Positions 26,993 through 36,174 of a stretch of 64,000 bases of DNA are shown here, piece after piece (the stretch's first letter is position 1; the number at the start of each line of letters is the position of its first letter). This stretch comes from Mycobacterium sp. ACS4331. Its GTDB lineage: Bacteria > Actinomycetota > Actinomycetes > Mycobacteriales > Mycobacteriaceae. The notes beneath the pieces are model-generated. The model was not told the DNA's origin, did no database searches, and saw only the letters and a list, made by a program, of their open reading frames with translations. A program made the position numbers and the translations under genes. The stretch lies in contig NZ_LZHW01000009.1 in NCBI RefSeq assembly GCF_001667265.1, forward strand, positions 1 through 64,000. The letters run 5' to 3'.

Positions 26993-29260
26993 ATGGGCGA
27001 ACTGAACGGTGCCGGCGAGCGGGCGGGATTCGATGCCGCGCGCCGGCAGTTGGGTCGGCGTGCTGCGATGGTCGGCCTGCTGATGCGCGGGGTCGTCAAC
27101 GCGGTGGTCGCCATCGTGGCACTGGCTGACCCCGATTCCGCCGCACGTGCGCCCGGCAGATGGCTGCTCGGCGTCGTCGCGGTGTGGTCGTTGTACCGCA
27201 TCGCAAGCCGATCGGTGCGTGTTGGGCCCGCAGTGGTCGACTATGGCCTGGTGATCGGAGTCTGCCTTGCCATTCCGTTTCTCGTGCCGGACAACGACTT
27301 CCACCTTTCCAACAACGCGCCGCTGGCCATCGCCGGCACCGCGGTCATCGGGTTCTCGGTGGCGGTGCGGCCGCGCGTGAGCCTGCCACTGGCGCTGGGA
27401 ATTGCCATCAGCTACGCCTGTGGAAGCGCGGCGGTCCTCGGCTGGGGGCAGGTGAGTTCCGTTGCCGCACTGTACTATTTCGCGCTCCAGTGGTGCACAG
27501 CCGCGCTCATTCGATACATGGTCCTGCGCATCGCCGCTGCGGTCGACCAGGCCCGAGCGGCACGCCAGTCGGCCGAGACGGATCGAGAGGTCGGTGCGGC
27601 CGTCCGGTCCTTCGAACGAGAGCAGCTGGCGCTGCTCCATGACACCGCCGCATCCACGCTGATGATGGCGGGACAGGGGGCGGCGATCCCGCCGGAGCGG
27701 TTGGCCGATCAGGCCCGTCGGGATCTCGGTCTGCTCTCGGATGGGGGATGGAACGCCCCGCCCCCGCGTGCCGAGATCGTGCGGGCTCTGCGGGAGTGTG
27801 CCACCCATCTGCAGACCCCGGTGGAGTTCGACGGAGTCGACGAGCTGTGGGTGGAGGGCCTGTCCGCAGAACCGGTGATCGCGGCGGCGCGCGAGGTGAT
27901 GAACAACGTCGACCGGCACTCACGGGCGTCTCTGCTGCGGATCACCGTCACCTCCACCGCGGTCCGGCTGTCCGACGACGGGGTGGGGTTCGACCCCGAT
28001 GCGCCCCGGCTCGGCCATGGCGTCACCGACTCGATCCTCGGAAGAATGCAGCGGGCCGGCGGCCGAGCCACCGTGCGGTCGGCGCCCGGCGCCGGCACCG
28101 ACGTCGAGCTGTCCTGGGCGGCATGGCCCACGCAGTCCTCGGCGGGCCATGCGTCGGACCCGGACAGCCTCATCGAACGTGTCCGTGTCCGCTACGGTCT
28201 GGCGCTGATGGCGTACGCGTTGCTCAATCTGGCCTTCGCGGTGCCCTACGCCGGCGTCGATGGGACTTCCGGCTGGTTCGGCATCCTGTTGGTGATCGTC
28301 GCCGCCGTCGCGACGTTGGCGGCAGTCCCCAGGATTGTGTGCCGCAGCCGGACCCTGGGCGCGAGGTGGGCGGCGGCGGCCGCCCTGCTCGCAGTCGCGG
28401 TCCTGCAGCCCATGGTGATCGCGCCCAATCTGGTCGGTGGGCACGCACATTGGGCGCAGAATGCGATCGGGTGGTGCTTGATTCCGATGCTGCTCGACCT
28501 TCCGGTGCGACGCGGCGTGGCGATCGTCACGGGGTACTGGGTGGTGGGCGCCGTGGTCGTGCTGATCTGTCAGCCGTCGGCTGCGGCGCTGGTCAACATC
28601 GGCCTGGGCACGGCCAGCATCCTGAGCGTCCAGATTTTCGCGCTGGTGTTCAACGGACTCGTGCAGCAGGCCGCTCGGGAGGTGCAGAGCGAAACGCAGG
28701 CCAGCCGGCGGGTCATCGCGCGTCTGCGGATCCAGCAGGCGGTCCGCGCCGAGTACCAGCGGCGGTATGCCGACCTGGTCGACAACGTGCTGCCGCTGCT
28801 GCGCGAGTTGAGCACCGGGGCGCCGGTCACCAGGGACCTGCAGCGCCGGGCGCGGGCCGAGTCGCGCCGCCTGCGTGTACTTTTCGACCAGGCGACCGCC
28901 TTTGGCCATCCGCTGATGCAGCATCTCCGCACCCTCGTCGACGAGGCGGAGGCGCGGGGCGTGGAGGTCCAGGTGGACCTCGCCGGTGACCTTCCCGACC
29001 TCGCCGATGAGCAGATCGAGGAGTTCGCGGTTCCATTGCAGCGTGCGGCGGAGGCCGCGCAAACCTTCCTGCGGCTGGTCGTCAGCGGGGCGCCAGAGGC
29101 GGTGAGCGTCAGCATCGTGTGCGACCCGGGGCCGGACAGGCATGCGCTTGTGCGCCAGTTGAGTGAGTCGCCGACCGGGCCGGAGGTTGTCCAAGCGGGG
29201 CACACGCTGTGGATAGAAGTCCGCTGCGCGACTGGAACTCTGGCCGATGACCGCTGTTGA
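26993..29260 (+). CDS. Double-module NarX-type sensor kinase
   Basis: A 755-aa membrane protein with two sensor-kinase-like halves. Half one: five or six TM helices (about 25-180), HisKA_3-type dimerisation with His216 in LALLHDTAAST, and an HATPase (EVMNNVDRHS, LSDDGVGFDP, GHGVTDSILGRM). Half two: about six more TM helices (400-560), then a coiled-coil and an ATPase-like region that has lost the phosphoacceptor His and the N/G boxes. The second half therefore looks like a degenerate copy with a sensory or regulatory role. Divergent from the NarL-type regulator. Confidence 0.82.
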   Translation: MGELNGAGERAGFDAARRQLGRRAAMVGLLMRGVVNAVVAIVALADPDSAARAPGRWLLGVVAVWSLYRIASRSVRVGPAVVDYGLVIGVCLAIPFLVPDNDFHLSNNAPLAIAGTAVIGFSVAVRPRVSLPLALGIAISYACGSAAVLGWGQVSSVAALYYFALQWCTAALIRYMVLRIAAAVDQARAARQSAETDREVGAAVRSFEREQLALLHDTAASTLMMAGQGAAIPPERLADQARRDLGLLSDGGWNAPPPRAEIVRALRECATHLQTPVEFDGVDELWVEGLSAEPVIAAAREVMNNVDRHSRASLLRITVTSTAVRLSDDGVGFDPDAPRLGHGVTDSILGRMQRAGGRATVRSAPGAGTDVELSWAAWPTQSSAGHASDPDSLIERVRVRYGLALMAYALLNLAFAVPYAGVDGTSGWFGILLVIVAAVATLAAVPRIVCRSRTLGARWAAAAALLAVAVLQPMVIAPNLVGGHAHWAQNAIGWCLIPMLLDLPVRRGVAIVTGYWVVGAVVVLICQPSAAALVNIGLGTASILSVQIFALVFNGLVQQAAREVQSETQASRRVIARLRIQQAVRAEYQRRYADLVDNVLPLLRELSTGAPVTRDLQRRARAESRRLRVLFDQATAFGHPLMQHLRTLVDEAEARGVEVQVDLAGDLPDLADEQIEEFAVPLQRAAEAAQTFLRLVVSGAPEAVSVSIVCDPGPDRHALVRQLSESPTGPEVVQAGHTLWIEVRCATGTLADDRC

Positions 29261-29319
29261 ACCCCTCCTCCGAGGGTGTTGCGGCCCCCACGTTGGCGCT
29301 GCGTTGACTGTTTCCATGG

Positions 29320-29571
29320 TCAGGGGATGCGCGGCGCCTGGGCCGGGTCACTGACGTTGACGACATAGCAGTTCGATCCGCCGAAGCCCATGCCGTGGCC
29401 GCTGTCGCAGCGGGTGAAGTTCCCGAGTTGATCGATGGGCCCGTCACAGCGTTGTCCTCCGCCGAAGATGCTGATGAAGGCGCTCTGGCATCCTGCTGTG
29501 GCCGGACCGGCCATTGCGATGCCGCCGCTGGCGAGCACGCCCGCAATGCCGGCGATGATCACTGTCCGCAT
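29320..29571 (-). CDS. Small secreted Cys-containing protein
   Basis: An 83-aa protein with signal peptide (residues 1 to about 27, AMAGPATAG) and a mature part of about 55 residues with four Cys (GCQSAF, QRCDG, TRCDSG, SNCYV), which could form two disulfides. AAGGAG lies 6 nt upstream of the ATG at 29571. It resembles the small secreted proteins common in mycobacteria; no function is known. Occupies the site of Rv0188 at the island's right border, but is not obviously related to it. Confidence 0.75.
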   Translation of the reverse strand: MRTVIIAGIAGVLASGGIAMAGPATAGCQSAFISIFGGGQRCDGPIDQLGNFTRCDSGHGMGFGGSNCYVVNVSDPAQAPRIP

Positions 29572-30006
29572 GGGTTTCTCCTTTTCGGCGGCCGAAAAAA
29601 ATTGCATGAACGAATTCTTTTCGGAATGGATTGGTGGCCGAAAAGTTACGCCGTGAGCCGGTGTCGAAAAAGGTTCGGAGAGGTCTTTGATACGTTGGGA
29701 TTACAGCGTGAATGTCGATTAGTACGTACGTATTACACGGCGTTGGGCCGAATGGGAACCGATATGATCCCACCATTGACTTTGGCCCCAGCTGTCCCAT
29801 CAATGGTGAAGAACCTGCTGCTCAGCGCGATTCGTACGTTCGGTGGACGCGCGGCGGCACCAAGATTTCCTAGCCTGATGACGTCGACGCCGAGGGCCTG
29901 TGTGTGGGGGGTGGGCCCTCGGCGAATCGGCGCTCAGGAATGGCACGGTGGGACGCATTCACACATTCCATGAAAATGGAGGAAGTGTGCCGCAGTGCTG
30001 GGCGAG
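29572..30006. other. 435-bp intergenic region with repeated TTTTCGG/CCGAAAA motif and a hairpin
   Basis: No gene is supported here. 29582-29598 is a perfect inverted repeat, TTTTCGGC-G-GCCGAAAA, and related motifs recur at about 29617-29624, 29637-29644 and 29663-29668. The region is AT-richer than its surroundings and carries TACGTACGTA (about 29721-29730). Further right, GCCGAGGGCC (29889-29898) and GGCCCTCGGC (29914-29923) form a 10-bp stem without a U tract. Probably the promoter region of the small secreted protein plus a possible terminator. Confidence 0.5.
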
Positions 30007-30567
30007 TCAGTGATTCAGAGACGCGACCCGCGCAGAGATCCAGTCAACGAAAGCCAATCCGATGGCCGAGGCGATGAAGGCCATGTGGATGATGGTCTGC
30101 CACTTCAACGTCTCGGGGGAGAGGTTCTCGGCGTTGATGAACGACTTCAGCAGATGGATCGACGAGATGCCGATGATCGACATCGCCAGCTTGACCTTGA
30201 GCACGTTGGGGTTGACGTGGCTGAGCCATTCGGGCTTGTCGGGATGGGTGTCCATCCGGATCCGGGAGACGAACGTCTCGTAACCGCCGATGATCACCAT
30301 GATCAGCAGGTTGGCGATCATCACGACGTCGACCAGACCCAGGACGATCAGCATCACCGACGCCTCGTCGAGATGGTTGAAGTCCTTGGCCAGGTGGATC
30401 AGTTCCTTCCAGAACACCACCACGTAGACGGCCTGAGCGATGATCAGCCCGAGGTACAGCGGTGCCTGCAGCCAGCGGCTGACGAAGATCGCTGAGCCGA
30501 TGACGCTTGTGAACGAGCGGAACGGCGGCTGGGCGGGGGCTGGGGTGCGCTGGTCGATCTCAGTCAT
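30007..30567 (-). CDS. UPF0114 (YqhA-type) membrane protein
   Basis: A 186-aa integral membrane protein with four hydrophobic helices. Family-typical segments are visible: FVSRWLQAPLYLGLIIAQ, the IIGGYETFVSR block, and NPNVLKVKLAMSIIGISSIHLLK. Length and topology fit UPF0114/TIGR00645. Function is not established. It stands alone, upstream of the flavin monooxygenase gene's 3' end and on the same strand. Confidence 0.85.
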   Translation of the reverse strand: MTEIDQRTPAPAQPPFRSFTSVIGSAIFVSRWLQAPLYLGLIIAQAVYVVVFWKELIHLAKDFNHLDEASVMLIVLGLVDVVMIANLLIMVIIGGYETFVSRIRMDTHPDKPEWLSHVNPNVLKVKLAMSIIGISSIHLLKSFINAENLSPETLKWQTIIHMAFIASAIGLAFVDWISARVASLNH

Positions 30568-30628
30568 AGCGCAGCGATCTTAACCGGCAGGTCAGACCGA
30601 CAGGTCTGGCCGGAGGGTGCCCGGCGGG

Positions 30629-31930
30629 TCAGAATTCGCGCAGGTGGTCGCGCAGCATCGTGGTGGTGTACTCGGTGCGGGTCAGCCCGCGGCGCTGCAG
30701 CTGGGGCACCAGTCCCTCGGTGATCTCGGCGACATAGCGGCGGTTCAGGCGCATCACCGGCGTGGTGAGCAGGAAGCCGTCGCCGCCGACCGCTGCCATC
30801 ACCTCACCCATCTCCTCGGCCACCTCGGCTGGGGTGCCGACGAACGGGGTGTGGCTGAAAAGCCCGCTGCCGGTGACGAGTTCCCGCAGTGTCTTGTCCT
30901 CGCCGCCGGCCATGAACGCCGCAAGGGTGCCGCGTTCGCCGTTGGTGGTCAGGTCCTCCGGCAGCGGCTGGTCGAGATCGAAGGCCGCGAAATCGATCTC
31001 GGTGATCGAGGACAGCTCGGCCAGCATGTACTCGATGTTCTCCGGGTCGTTGAACCAGCGCTCCCGCTTGGCGACCGCCTCGTCGTGGGTGTCGGCGACG
31101 ACGGGGGAGGCCAGATAGAGCACCTTGCATTCAGACGGGTCGCGGCCGATCGCCCGCATCCGGGCGTGGATGTCGTCGCGGTACTCCTTCATCGCCTCCA
31201 CGGTGTTGGCGGGGGAGACGATCGTGTCGGCGTACCGTGCGGCAAGCGCGCGTCCCGGCGGCGATGCCCCGGCCTGAGCGATGGTGGGCCGGTACTGCGG
31301 CGACGGCGCGGTGTTCAGCGGACCGCGGCATCGGTAGTACTTGCCCTCGAAGTCGACCGTGTGGACCTTCTTGTGGTTGGCGTACGTCCCGGTCAGATGG
31401 TCGCGTTCGACGGCGTCCGGATCCCAGGACTCCCAGAGCCGGCTGACCAGGTCGAGATACTCCGATGCCCGGGCGTACCTCTCGTCGTGCTCATACAGAC
31501 GGTCCAGGCCGAAGTTCTGGGCGGACCGGTCCTCGGCCGAGGTGACCACGTTCCAGCCGAACCGGCCTCGGGCGATGTGGTCGACGGTGCTGCACAGGCG
31601 GGCCAACAGAAACGGAGGGTAGAAGCTGGTCGACATGGTGGGCACCACGCCGATCCTCGTGGTGGCAGCCGCCATCAGCACAGCCAGTGGCACCGGATCG
31701 TGTTTAGGGTTCACCCCGTGCTTGAGGTCGTACTCCATGGTGCCGCCGTAAGCCGTTGACACCATCAGCTTGTCCTCGATCAGGATGTAATCGAACTTTG
31801 CGCGCTCCAGGGACTTCGCCACCTCGACGTAGAAGTCGCCGGTGAAATCCTTCCCGCCGTCGCCCCAGGTTCCCTTCCACTCGTCGGCGACGAAGTTCAG
31901 AAACCAGCCCAGATGGAATTTGTCGGTCAC
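30629..31930 (-). CDS. LLM-class flavin-dependent monooxygenase (NtaA/SnaA/DszA type)
   Basis: A 433-aa TIM-barrel oxidoreductase of the luciferase-like group. The N-terminus KFHLGWFLNFV, the FDYILIEDKLMV strand, the STSFYPPFLLARLCSTVDHIARGRFGWN segment in shorter pieces, and GLDRLYEHDERY all match two-component FMNH2-dependent monooxygenases such as NtaA and DszA. A separate flavin reductase would be required; none is adjacent. GTG start at 31930. It lies 114 bp upstream of the ilvD 3' end on the same strand. Confidence 0.85.
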   Translation of the reverse strand: MTDKFHLGWFLNFVADEWKGTWGDGGKDFTGDFYVEVAKSLERAKFDYILIEDKLMVSTAYGGTMEYDLKHGVNPKHDPVPLAVLMAAATTRIGVVPTMSTSFYPPFLLARLCSTVDHIARGRFGWNVVTSAEDRSAQNFGLDRLYEHDERYARASEYLDLVSRLWESWDPDAVERDHLTGTYANHKKVHTVDFEGKYYRCRGPLNTAPSPQYRPTIAQAGASPPGRALAARYADTIVSPANTVEAMKEYRDDIHARMRAIGRDPSECKVLYLASPVVADTHDEAVAKRERWFNDPENIEYMLAELSSITEIDFAAFDLDQPLPEDLTTNGERGTLAAFMAGGEDKTLRELVTGSGLFSHTPFVGTPAEVAEEMGEVMAAVGGDGFLLTTPVMRLNRRYVAEITEGLVPQLQRRGLTRTEYTTTMLRDHLREF

Positions 31931-32044
31931 GGGTCACAGGTAAGCCGGATCGGATTACCGGTCCGTGTCGTCGCGGAGACGAGCCAGTTACGGGCCCTGT
32001 GATGTGGTCCGATTCGGAATCCGCTCTGCTGGAGCGGGTCTGGG

Positions 32045-33742
32045 CTAAGTGCAGACCGCGCCGACGGCGGCCGAGCCGACCAGCTTGGTGTACTTCGACA
32101 GCACCCCGGTGGTGTAGCGGGGCGGCAGTGGCTCGAAACCCGCTTTGCGGGACTCGAATTCGTCCGCGTCGACGAGGATGTCGAGAAGTCCCCTCCCGAC
32201 GTCCAGGCGGATCCTGTCTCCGTCGCGCACGAACGCGATGGGTCCGCCGTCGACGGCTTCGGGGGCGACGTGCCCGACGCACAGGCCCGTGGTGCCCCCA
32301 GAGAACCGCCCATCGGTCATCAGCAGCACGTCCTTGCCGAGGCCCGCGCCCTTGATGGCGCCCGTGATCGCCAGCATCTCGCGCATGCCCGGCCCGCCCT
32401 TGGGCCCCTCGTAACGGATGACCACCACGTCGCCGCCGGTGATGGTGCCGTCCTCCAGTGCGTCCAGTGCGGCCCGCTCGCGCTCGAAAACCCTTGCGGT
32501 GCCTTCGAAGACATCGGAATCGAAGCCCGCCGACTTCACCACCGCGCCGTCCGGGGCCAGCGACCCGTGCAGGATCGTGATGCCGCCGGTGGGATGGATC
32601 GGCGCCGACAACGCCCGCAACACCTTGCCGTCGGGGTCCGGCGGCGCGATGTGGGCGAGGTTCTCGGCCATGGTCTGACCCGTCACGGTCAGGCAGTCGC
32701 CGTGCAGCAGACCGGCGTCCAGCAGGGCCTTCATCACCACGGGGACGCCACCGATGCGATCGACGTCGTTCATGACATAGGCGCCGAAGGGTTTGACGTC
32801 TGCCAGGTGCGGCACCCTGTTGCCGACCCGGGTGAAGTCCTCCAGCGTGAGCTTGACGCCGGCCTCGTAGGCGATGGCCAACAGGTGCAGCACCGCGTTG
32901 GTGGACCCACCGAAGGCCATCACCACGGCGATGGCGTTCTCGAAGGCCTCCTTGGTCAGGATGTCGCGCGCGGTGATCCCGCGGCGCAGCAGTTCGACCA
33001 CGGCGATGCCGCTCCTGCGGGCGAAGCCGTCGCGGCGGCGGTCCGTGGCCGGCGGGGCCGCCGACCCCGGAAGCGACATCCCCAGGGCCTCGGCGGCGCT
33101 GGCCATGGTGTTGGCGGTGTACATGCCGCCGCATGCCCCCTCGCCGGGGCAGATGGCCCGTTCGATCGCGTCGACGTCCTCACGCGACATCAGGCCGCGG
33201 GCACACGCCCCGACCGCCTCGAAGGCGTCGATGATGGTGACGTCCTTCTCGGTGCCGTCGGACAGCTTGGCCCGACCGGGCAGGATGGACCCGGCGTAGA
33301 GGAACACGCTGGCCAGGTCCAGTCGAGCCGCGGCCATCAACATCCCGGGCAGCGACTTGTCGCAGCCCGCGAGCAGCACGGAACCGTCGAGGCGCTCGGC
33401 CTGCATCACGGTTTCGACCGAATCGGCGATGATCTCTCGGCTGACCAGTGAGAAGTGCATTCCCTCGTGGCCCATCGAGATGCCGTCGGACACCGAGATG
33501 GTGCCGAACTCCATCGGGAATCCGCCCGCCTCGAACACGCCCTCCTTGACGGCCTTGGCGAGGCGGTCCAGCGACAGGTTGCACGGCGTGATCTCGTTCC
33601 AGGACGACCCGACGCCGATCTGGGATTTCGCGAAGTCCTCGTCGCCCATGCCGACGGCGCGCAGCATGCCGCGCGCGGCGGCCTTCTCGAGGCCGTCGGT
33701 GACGTCGCGACTGCGGGGTTTGATGTCCGGGGCTGGGGCCAT
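32045..33742 (-). CDS. ilvD: Dihydroxy-acid dehydratase
   Basis: A 565-aa Fe-S dehydratase that converts 2,3-dihydroxy-isovalerate and its ethyl analogue to 2-keto acids in valine, leucine and isoleucine synthesis. Cluster-binding Cys are in [20 protein letters not shown] and [24 protein letters not shown] and [20 protein letters not shown] are also typical. The ATG at 33742 gives [10 protein letters not shown]. Corresponds to Rv0189c. Divergent from the copper operon with only 78 bp between, so its promoter lies beside or inside the RicR-type operator. Confidence 0.95.
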   Translation of the reverse strand: MAPAPDIKPRSRDVTDGLEKAAARGMLRAVGMGDEDFAKSQIGVGSSWNEITPCNLSLDRLAKAVKEGVFEAGGFPMEFGTISVSDGISMGHEGMHFSLVSREIIADSVETVMQAERLDGSVLLAGCDKSLPGMLMAAARLDLASVFLYAGSILPGRAKLSDGTEKDVTIIDAFEAVGACARGLMSREDVDAIERAICPGEGACGGMYTANTMASAAEALGMSLPGSAAPPATDRRRDGFARRSGIAVVELLRRGITARDILTKEAFENAIAVVMAFGGSTNAVLHLLAIAYEAGVKLTLEDFTRVGNRVPHLADVKPFGAYVMNDVDRIGGVPVVMKALLDAGLLHGDCLTVTGQTMAENLAHIAPPDPDGKVLRALSAPIHPTGGITILHGSLAPDGAVVKSAGFDSDVFEGTARVFERERAALDALEDGTITGGDVVVIRYEGPKGGPGMREMLAITGAIKGAGLGKDVLLMTDGRFSGGTTGLCVGHVAPEAVDGGPIAFVRDGDRIRLDVGRGLLDILVDADEFESRKAGFEPLPPRYTTGVLSKYTKLVGSAAVGAVCT

Positions 33743-33788
33743 GCGGACCAGTATGGCCCGCTGAGCAGCCGTTCCGATCAGTTTTGGA

Positions 33789-33803
33789 TACCCTCCAGGG
33801 GTA
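33789..33803 (+). promoter_or_regulatory. RicR-type copper operator, TACCC-N5-GGGTA
   Basis: TACCC (33789-33793), TCCAG spacer, GGGTA (33799-33803) form the symmetric box known for RicR in M. tuberculosis. It lies 17 bp upstream of the DUF305 gene, whose operon includes the ricR homologue, so it should mediate copper-responsive autoregulation. It is also within 50 bp of the divergent ilvD start. Confidence 0.78.
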
Positions 33804-33820
33804 CCGGGTACGGTGGGTTC

Positions 33821-34444
33821 ATGACTCGTAACCGTCTGCTCGCGCTCCTGGCGGCCTCTGCCGCCGTTCTCTTCGTGTCGGCATGCAACAACGCGGCGCC
33901 GGGGGAGGCCGGCGACGGGCACACCGACCACAGCCACGACGTGCCGACCGTCGAGATCACCGGCGAGCCCGCGGGCTTCGACGCCGACGACGTCGCCTTT
34001 GCCACCAACATGATCCCGCACCACGAGCAGGCCGTGGAGTTGTCCGCCCTGGTGCCGGATCGCAGCACCAACGCCGAATTGCTCGCACTCGCCAAGCAGA
34101 TCTCGGCGGCGCAGGAACCCGAGATCACCACCATGAAGGCGTTCCTGGTGCAGTGGAGCGGCGGTGAGGACCATCCGTCCTCCGGCCACGACGGTCACGG
34201 GGGACACGGCGATATGGCCGGGATGGTCGACGAGGCCACGATGGCCAGGCTCAAGACGCTGCAGGGCCCCGAATTCGACACACTGTGGCTCGAGTCGATG
34301 ATCGCCCACCATCAGGGTGCGGTCGAGATGGCCAAGGCCGAGCTGGCCAACGGCGTCAACACCGACGCGAAGACGTTGGCGCAGAAGATCATCGATGCGC
34401 AGCAGGCCGAGATCGCCCAGATGCAGAAGATGCTCGGATCATGA
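33821..34444 (+). CDS. DUF305 lipoprotein, probable copper-binding
   Basis: A 207-aa lipoprotein with signal peptide ending FVSAC. DUF305 motifs occur twice: [13 protein letters not shown] and [13 protein letters not shown], ferritin-like helical pairs rich in His and Met. A His/Gly/Met linker ([13 protein letters not shown]) between them strengthens metal binding. It sits on the outer face of the membrane. Cotranscription with a RicR-like repressor (ATGA overlap) and the upstream RicR-type box suggest a role in binding periplasmic copper. Confidence 0.88.
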   Translation: MTRNRLLALLAASAAVLFVSACNNAAPGEAGDGHTDHSHDVPTVEITGEPAGFDADDVAFATNMIPHHEQAVELSALVPDRSTNAELLALAKQISAAQEPEITTMKAFLVQWSGGEDHPSSGHDGHGGHGDMAGMVDEATMARLKTLQGPEFDTLWLESMIAHHQGAVEMAKAELANGVNTDAKTLAQKIIDAQQAEIAQMQKMLGS

Positions 34445-34740
34445 CGGACGAGGTCGGCGCGCACGGCTATTCGCCCAACAAGGAGAACTACGCCAAACGC
34501 CTGCGGCGCATCGAGGGGCAGGTGCGCGGCATCGCCAAGATGATCGACGAGGACAAGTACTGCATCGACGTCCTCACTCAGATCAGCGCCGTGACCAGCG
34601 CGCTGCAGTCGGTGGCGCTCGGTCTGCTCGACGAACATCTCGGGCACTGCGTCAGCCACGCCGTGGCCGAGGGCGGGGACGAGGCGGACCGGAAGCTCGC
34701 CGAGGCGTCCGCCGCCATCGCGCGTCTCGTGCGGTCCTGA
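34441..34740 (+). CDS. ricR: CsoR/RicR-family copper-sensing repressor
   Basis: A 99-aa all-helical repressor. The Cu(I) ligands fit the CsoR spacing exactly: Cys41 (KYCIDVL), His66 and Cys70 (EHLGHCVSH). DNA-contacting residues are in KRLRRIEGQVRGIAKMI. Length and genomic position match Rv0190 (RicR). The ATG overlaps the DUF305 stop. Copper binding releases DNA; the predicted operator is upstream of its own operon. Confidence 0.9.
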   Translation: MTDEVGAHGYSPNKENYAKRLRRIEGQVRGIAKMIDEDKYCIDVLTQISAVTSALQSVALGLLDEHLGHCVSHAVAEGGDEADRKLAEASAAIARLVRS

Positions 34741-34802
34741 GTGGGACGCCGCGCGGCGGCGTCCCACACCGGCGTCGCCGAAGTCGATACCGTGGCCCCA
34801 CG

Positions 34803-36023
34803 ATGACTGTCGCCGTGCGACCCGACCCGACCCGCCCGTGGACGCCTCGCGTCGCGGTGCAGTTGGCGGTGCTGGCGACCGCGGCCTTCATCTACGTCAC
34901 CGCCGAGTTGGCGCCCGTGGGCGCACTCCCCGCGATCGCGGCGGATCTCGATGTCAGCGAGGCCCTGGTGGGCACGCTGGTGGCCGGATACGCCCTGGTC
35001 GCCGCGGTGATGACCGTCCCGTTGGTGCGCTGGACCGCGCGGTGGTCGCGACGACGGGTCCTGCTGGTCACGTTGTGCACCCTGACCGTCGCGCAGGCCT
35101 GCTCGGCGCTTGCGCCGGACTTCGCGGTGCTCGCGTCGGCCCGGGTGGTCAGCGCGATGACGCACGGCCTGATGTGGTCGGTGATCGCGCCCATCGGCGC
35201 CCGGCTGGTCCCGCCGTCCCACACCGGGCGCGCGACGACCGCGGTGTACGTCGGTTCGGCGCTGGCGCTGGTCGTGGGCAGCCCGCTGACCGCGGCCATG
35301 AGCCAACTGTGGGGATGGCGTCCCGCGTTCGCGGTCATCGCGCTGGCGGCCGGCGTCGTCACCGTCGCGGCCCGGCTCGTGCTGCCCGAACTGAAGGTTG
35401 ACGCGCAGGCCGGTTCGGGCCGTCGTGCGCGCCGTTTCGTGGGGTCGCGGCTGAACCTGCTCTGCGGGCTGACGGCCGTCGGGGTGGGCGCCCACTTCAT
35501 CGCCTACACGTTCGTCGTGGTGATCATCCGCGACGTCGTGGGTGTGGACGGGCCCCGGGTGGCCTGGCTGCTCGCCGGGTACGGCGTCGCGGGCCTGACC
35601 GCCATGGCCGCGCTCGCGGGTCCCCTCGACCGACGGCCCAAGGCCTCGGTCCTGGCGGGGCTGGCCAGTCTCTCGGTGGCGCTCGCGGCGTTGGCCGCGA
35701 TGGCGTTCGGCCCGGCCCACGGCATCGCCACGGTGGTGGCCGGCAGCCTGGCGATCATGCTCTGGGGTGCGATGGCGACCGCACTGCCCCCGATGCTGCA
35801 GGCAGCCGCGATGCGCGCGGCCCCCGCCGACCCGGATGCCGCATCGGGGCGGTACGTCGCGGCGTTCCAGATCGGCATCATGGCAGGTTCGCTGGCTGGC
35901 GGAATCCTCTACGAGACCTCCGGAATTGCGGTCACGATCGCGATCTCGGCGTTGCTGATGATCGGTGCCTGCGCTGCTGTTGCCGCCAGCCGCGGACTGT
36001 TCGACACCACGGCCGGGAATTGA
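34803..36023 (+). CDS. Major facilitator superfamily efflux protein (Rv0191-like)
   Basis: A 406-aa transporter with twelve predicted TM helices. Motifs include the N-terminal [26 protein letters not shown] block typical of DHA1-family members, [11 protein letters not shown] in the 2-3 loop and the helix-5 [18 protein letters not shown] segment. Family members export sugars, drugs or amino acids; M. tuberculosis Rv0191 has been linked to chloramphenicol efflux. It starts 62 bp after ricR and may be in the same operon. Confidence 0.85.
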   Translation: MTVAVRPDPTRPWTPRVAVQLAVLATAAFIYVTAELAPVGALPAIAADLDVSEALVGTLVAGYALVAAVMTVPLVRWTARWSRRRVLLVTLCTLTVAQACSALAPDFAVLASARVVSAMTHGLMWSVIAPIGARLVPPSHTGRATTAVYVGSALALVVGSPLTAAMSQLWGWRPAFAVIALAAGVVTVAARLVLPELKVDAQAGSGRRARRFVGSRLNLLCGLTAVGVGAHFIAYTFVVVIIRDVVGVDGPRVAWLLAGYGVAGLTAMAALAGPLDRRPKASVLAGLASLSVALAALAAMAFGPAHGIATVVAGSLAIMLWGAMATALPPMLQAAAMRAAPADPDAASGRYVAAFQIGIMAGSLAGGILYETSGIAVTIAISALLMIGACAAVAASRGLFDTTAGN

Positions 36024-36174
36024 CGCTGTAACAAAGCTCGTGGTCACGACGATGAAACGCTCAAGTCGCGACCATGTGAGTCGGGTCTGGATGGGTCGTG
36101 GGCGGCCCGTGCAACCAGTAGCTGGTCTGCTGGCTGTGCGACACTGGACCGAGCCGATGACTGGAGGTTGGTAC

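Noticed and set aside
8125..29260. Island as a classical ESX-4 or ESX-4-bis locus
   Set aside because: No EccB, EccD, EccE or MycP gene is seen and the ATPase is single-chain with ubiquitin-like and FHA domains.
8125..29260. Island as an integrated phage or transposon
   Set aside because: No integrase, transposase, tRNA attachment site or flanking direct repeat was seen; how it was acquired cannot be told from this window.
29395..29973. Plus-strand open frame of 192 codons across the small secreted protein gene
   Set aside because: The first part is antisense to a signal-peptide gene with a good ribosome site; the rest crosses AT-rich non-coding DNA with stop-free chance sequence.
36024..36174. 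MtrA-like box upstream of the L,D-transpeptidase gene
   Set aside because: GTAACA and GTCAC segments are present but spacing and sequence are too loose to support a site.
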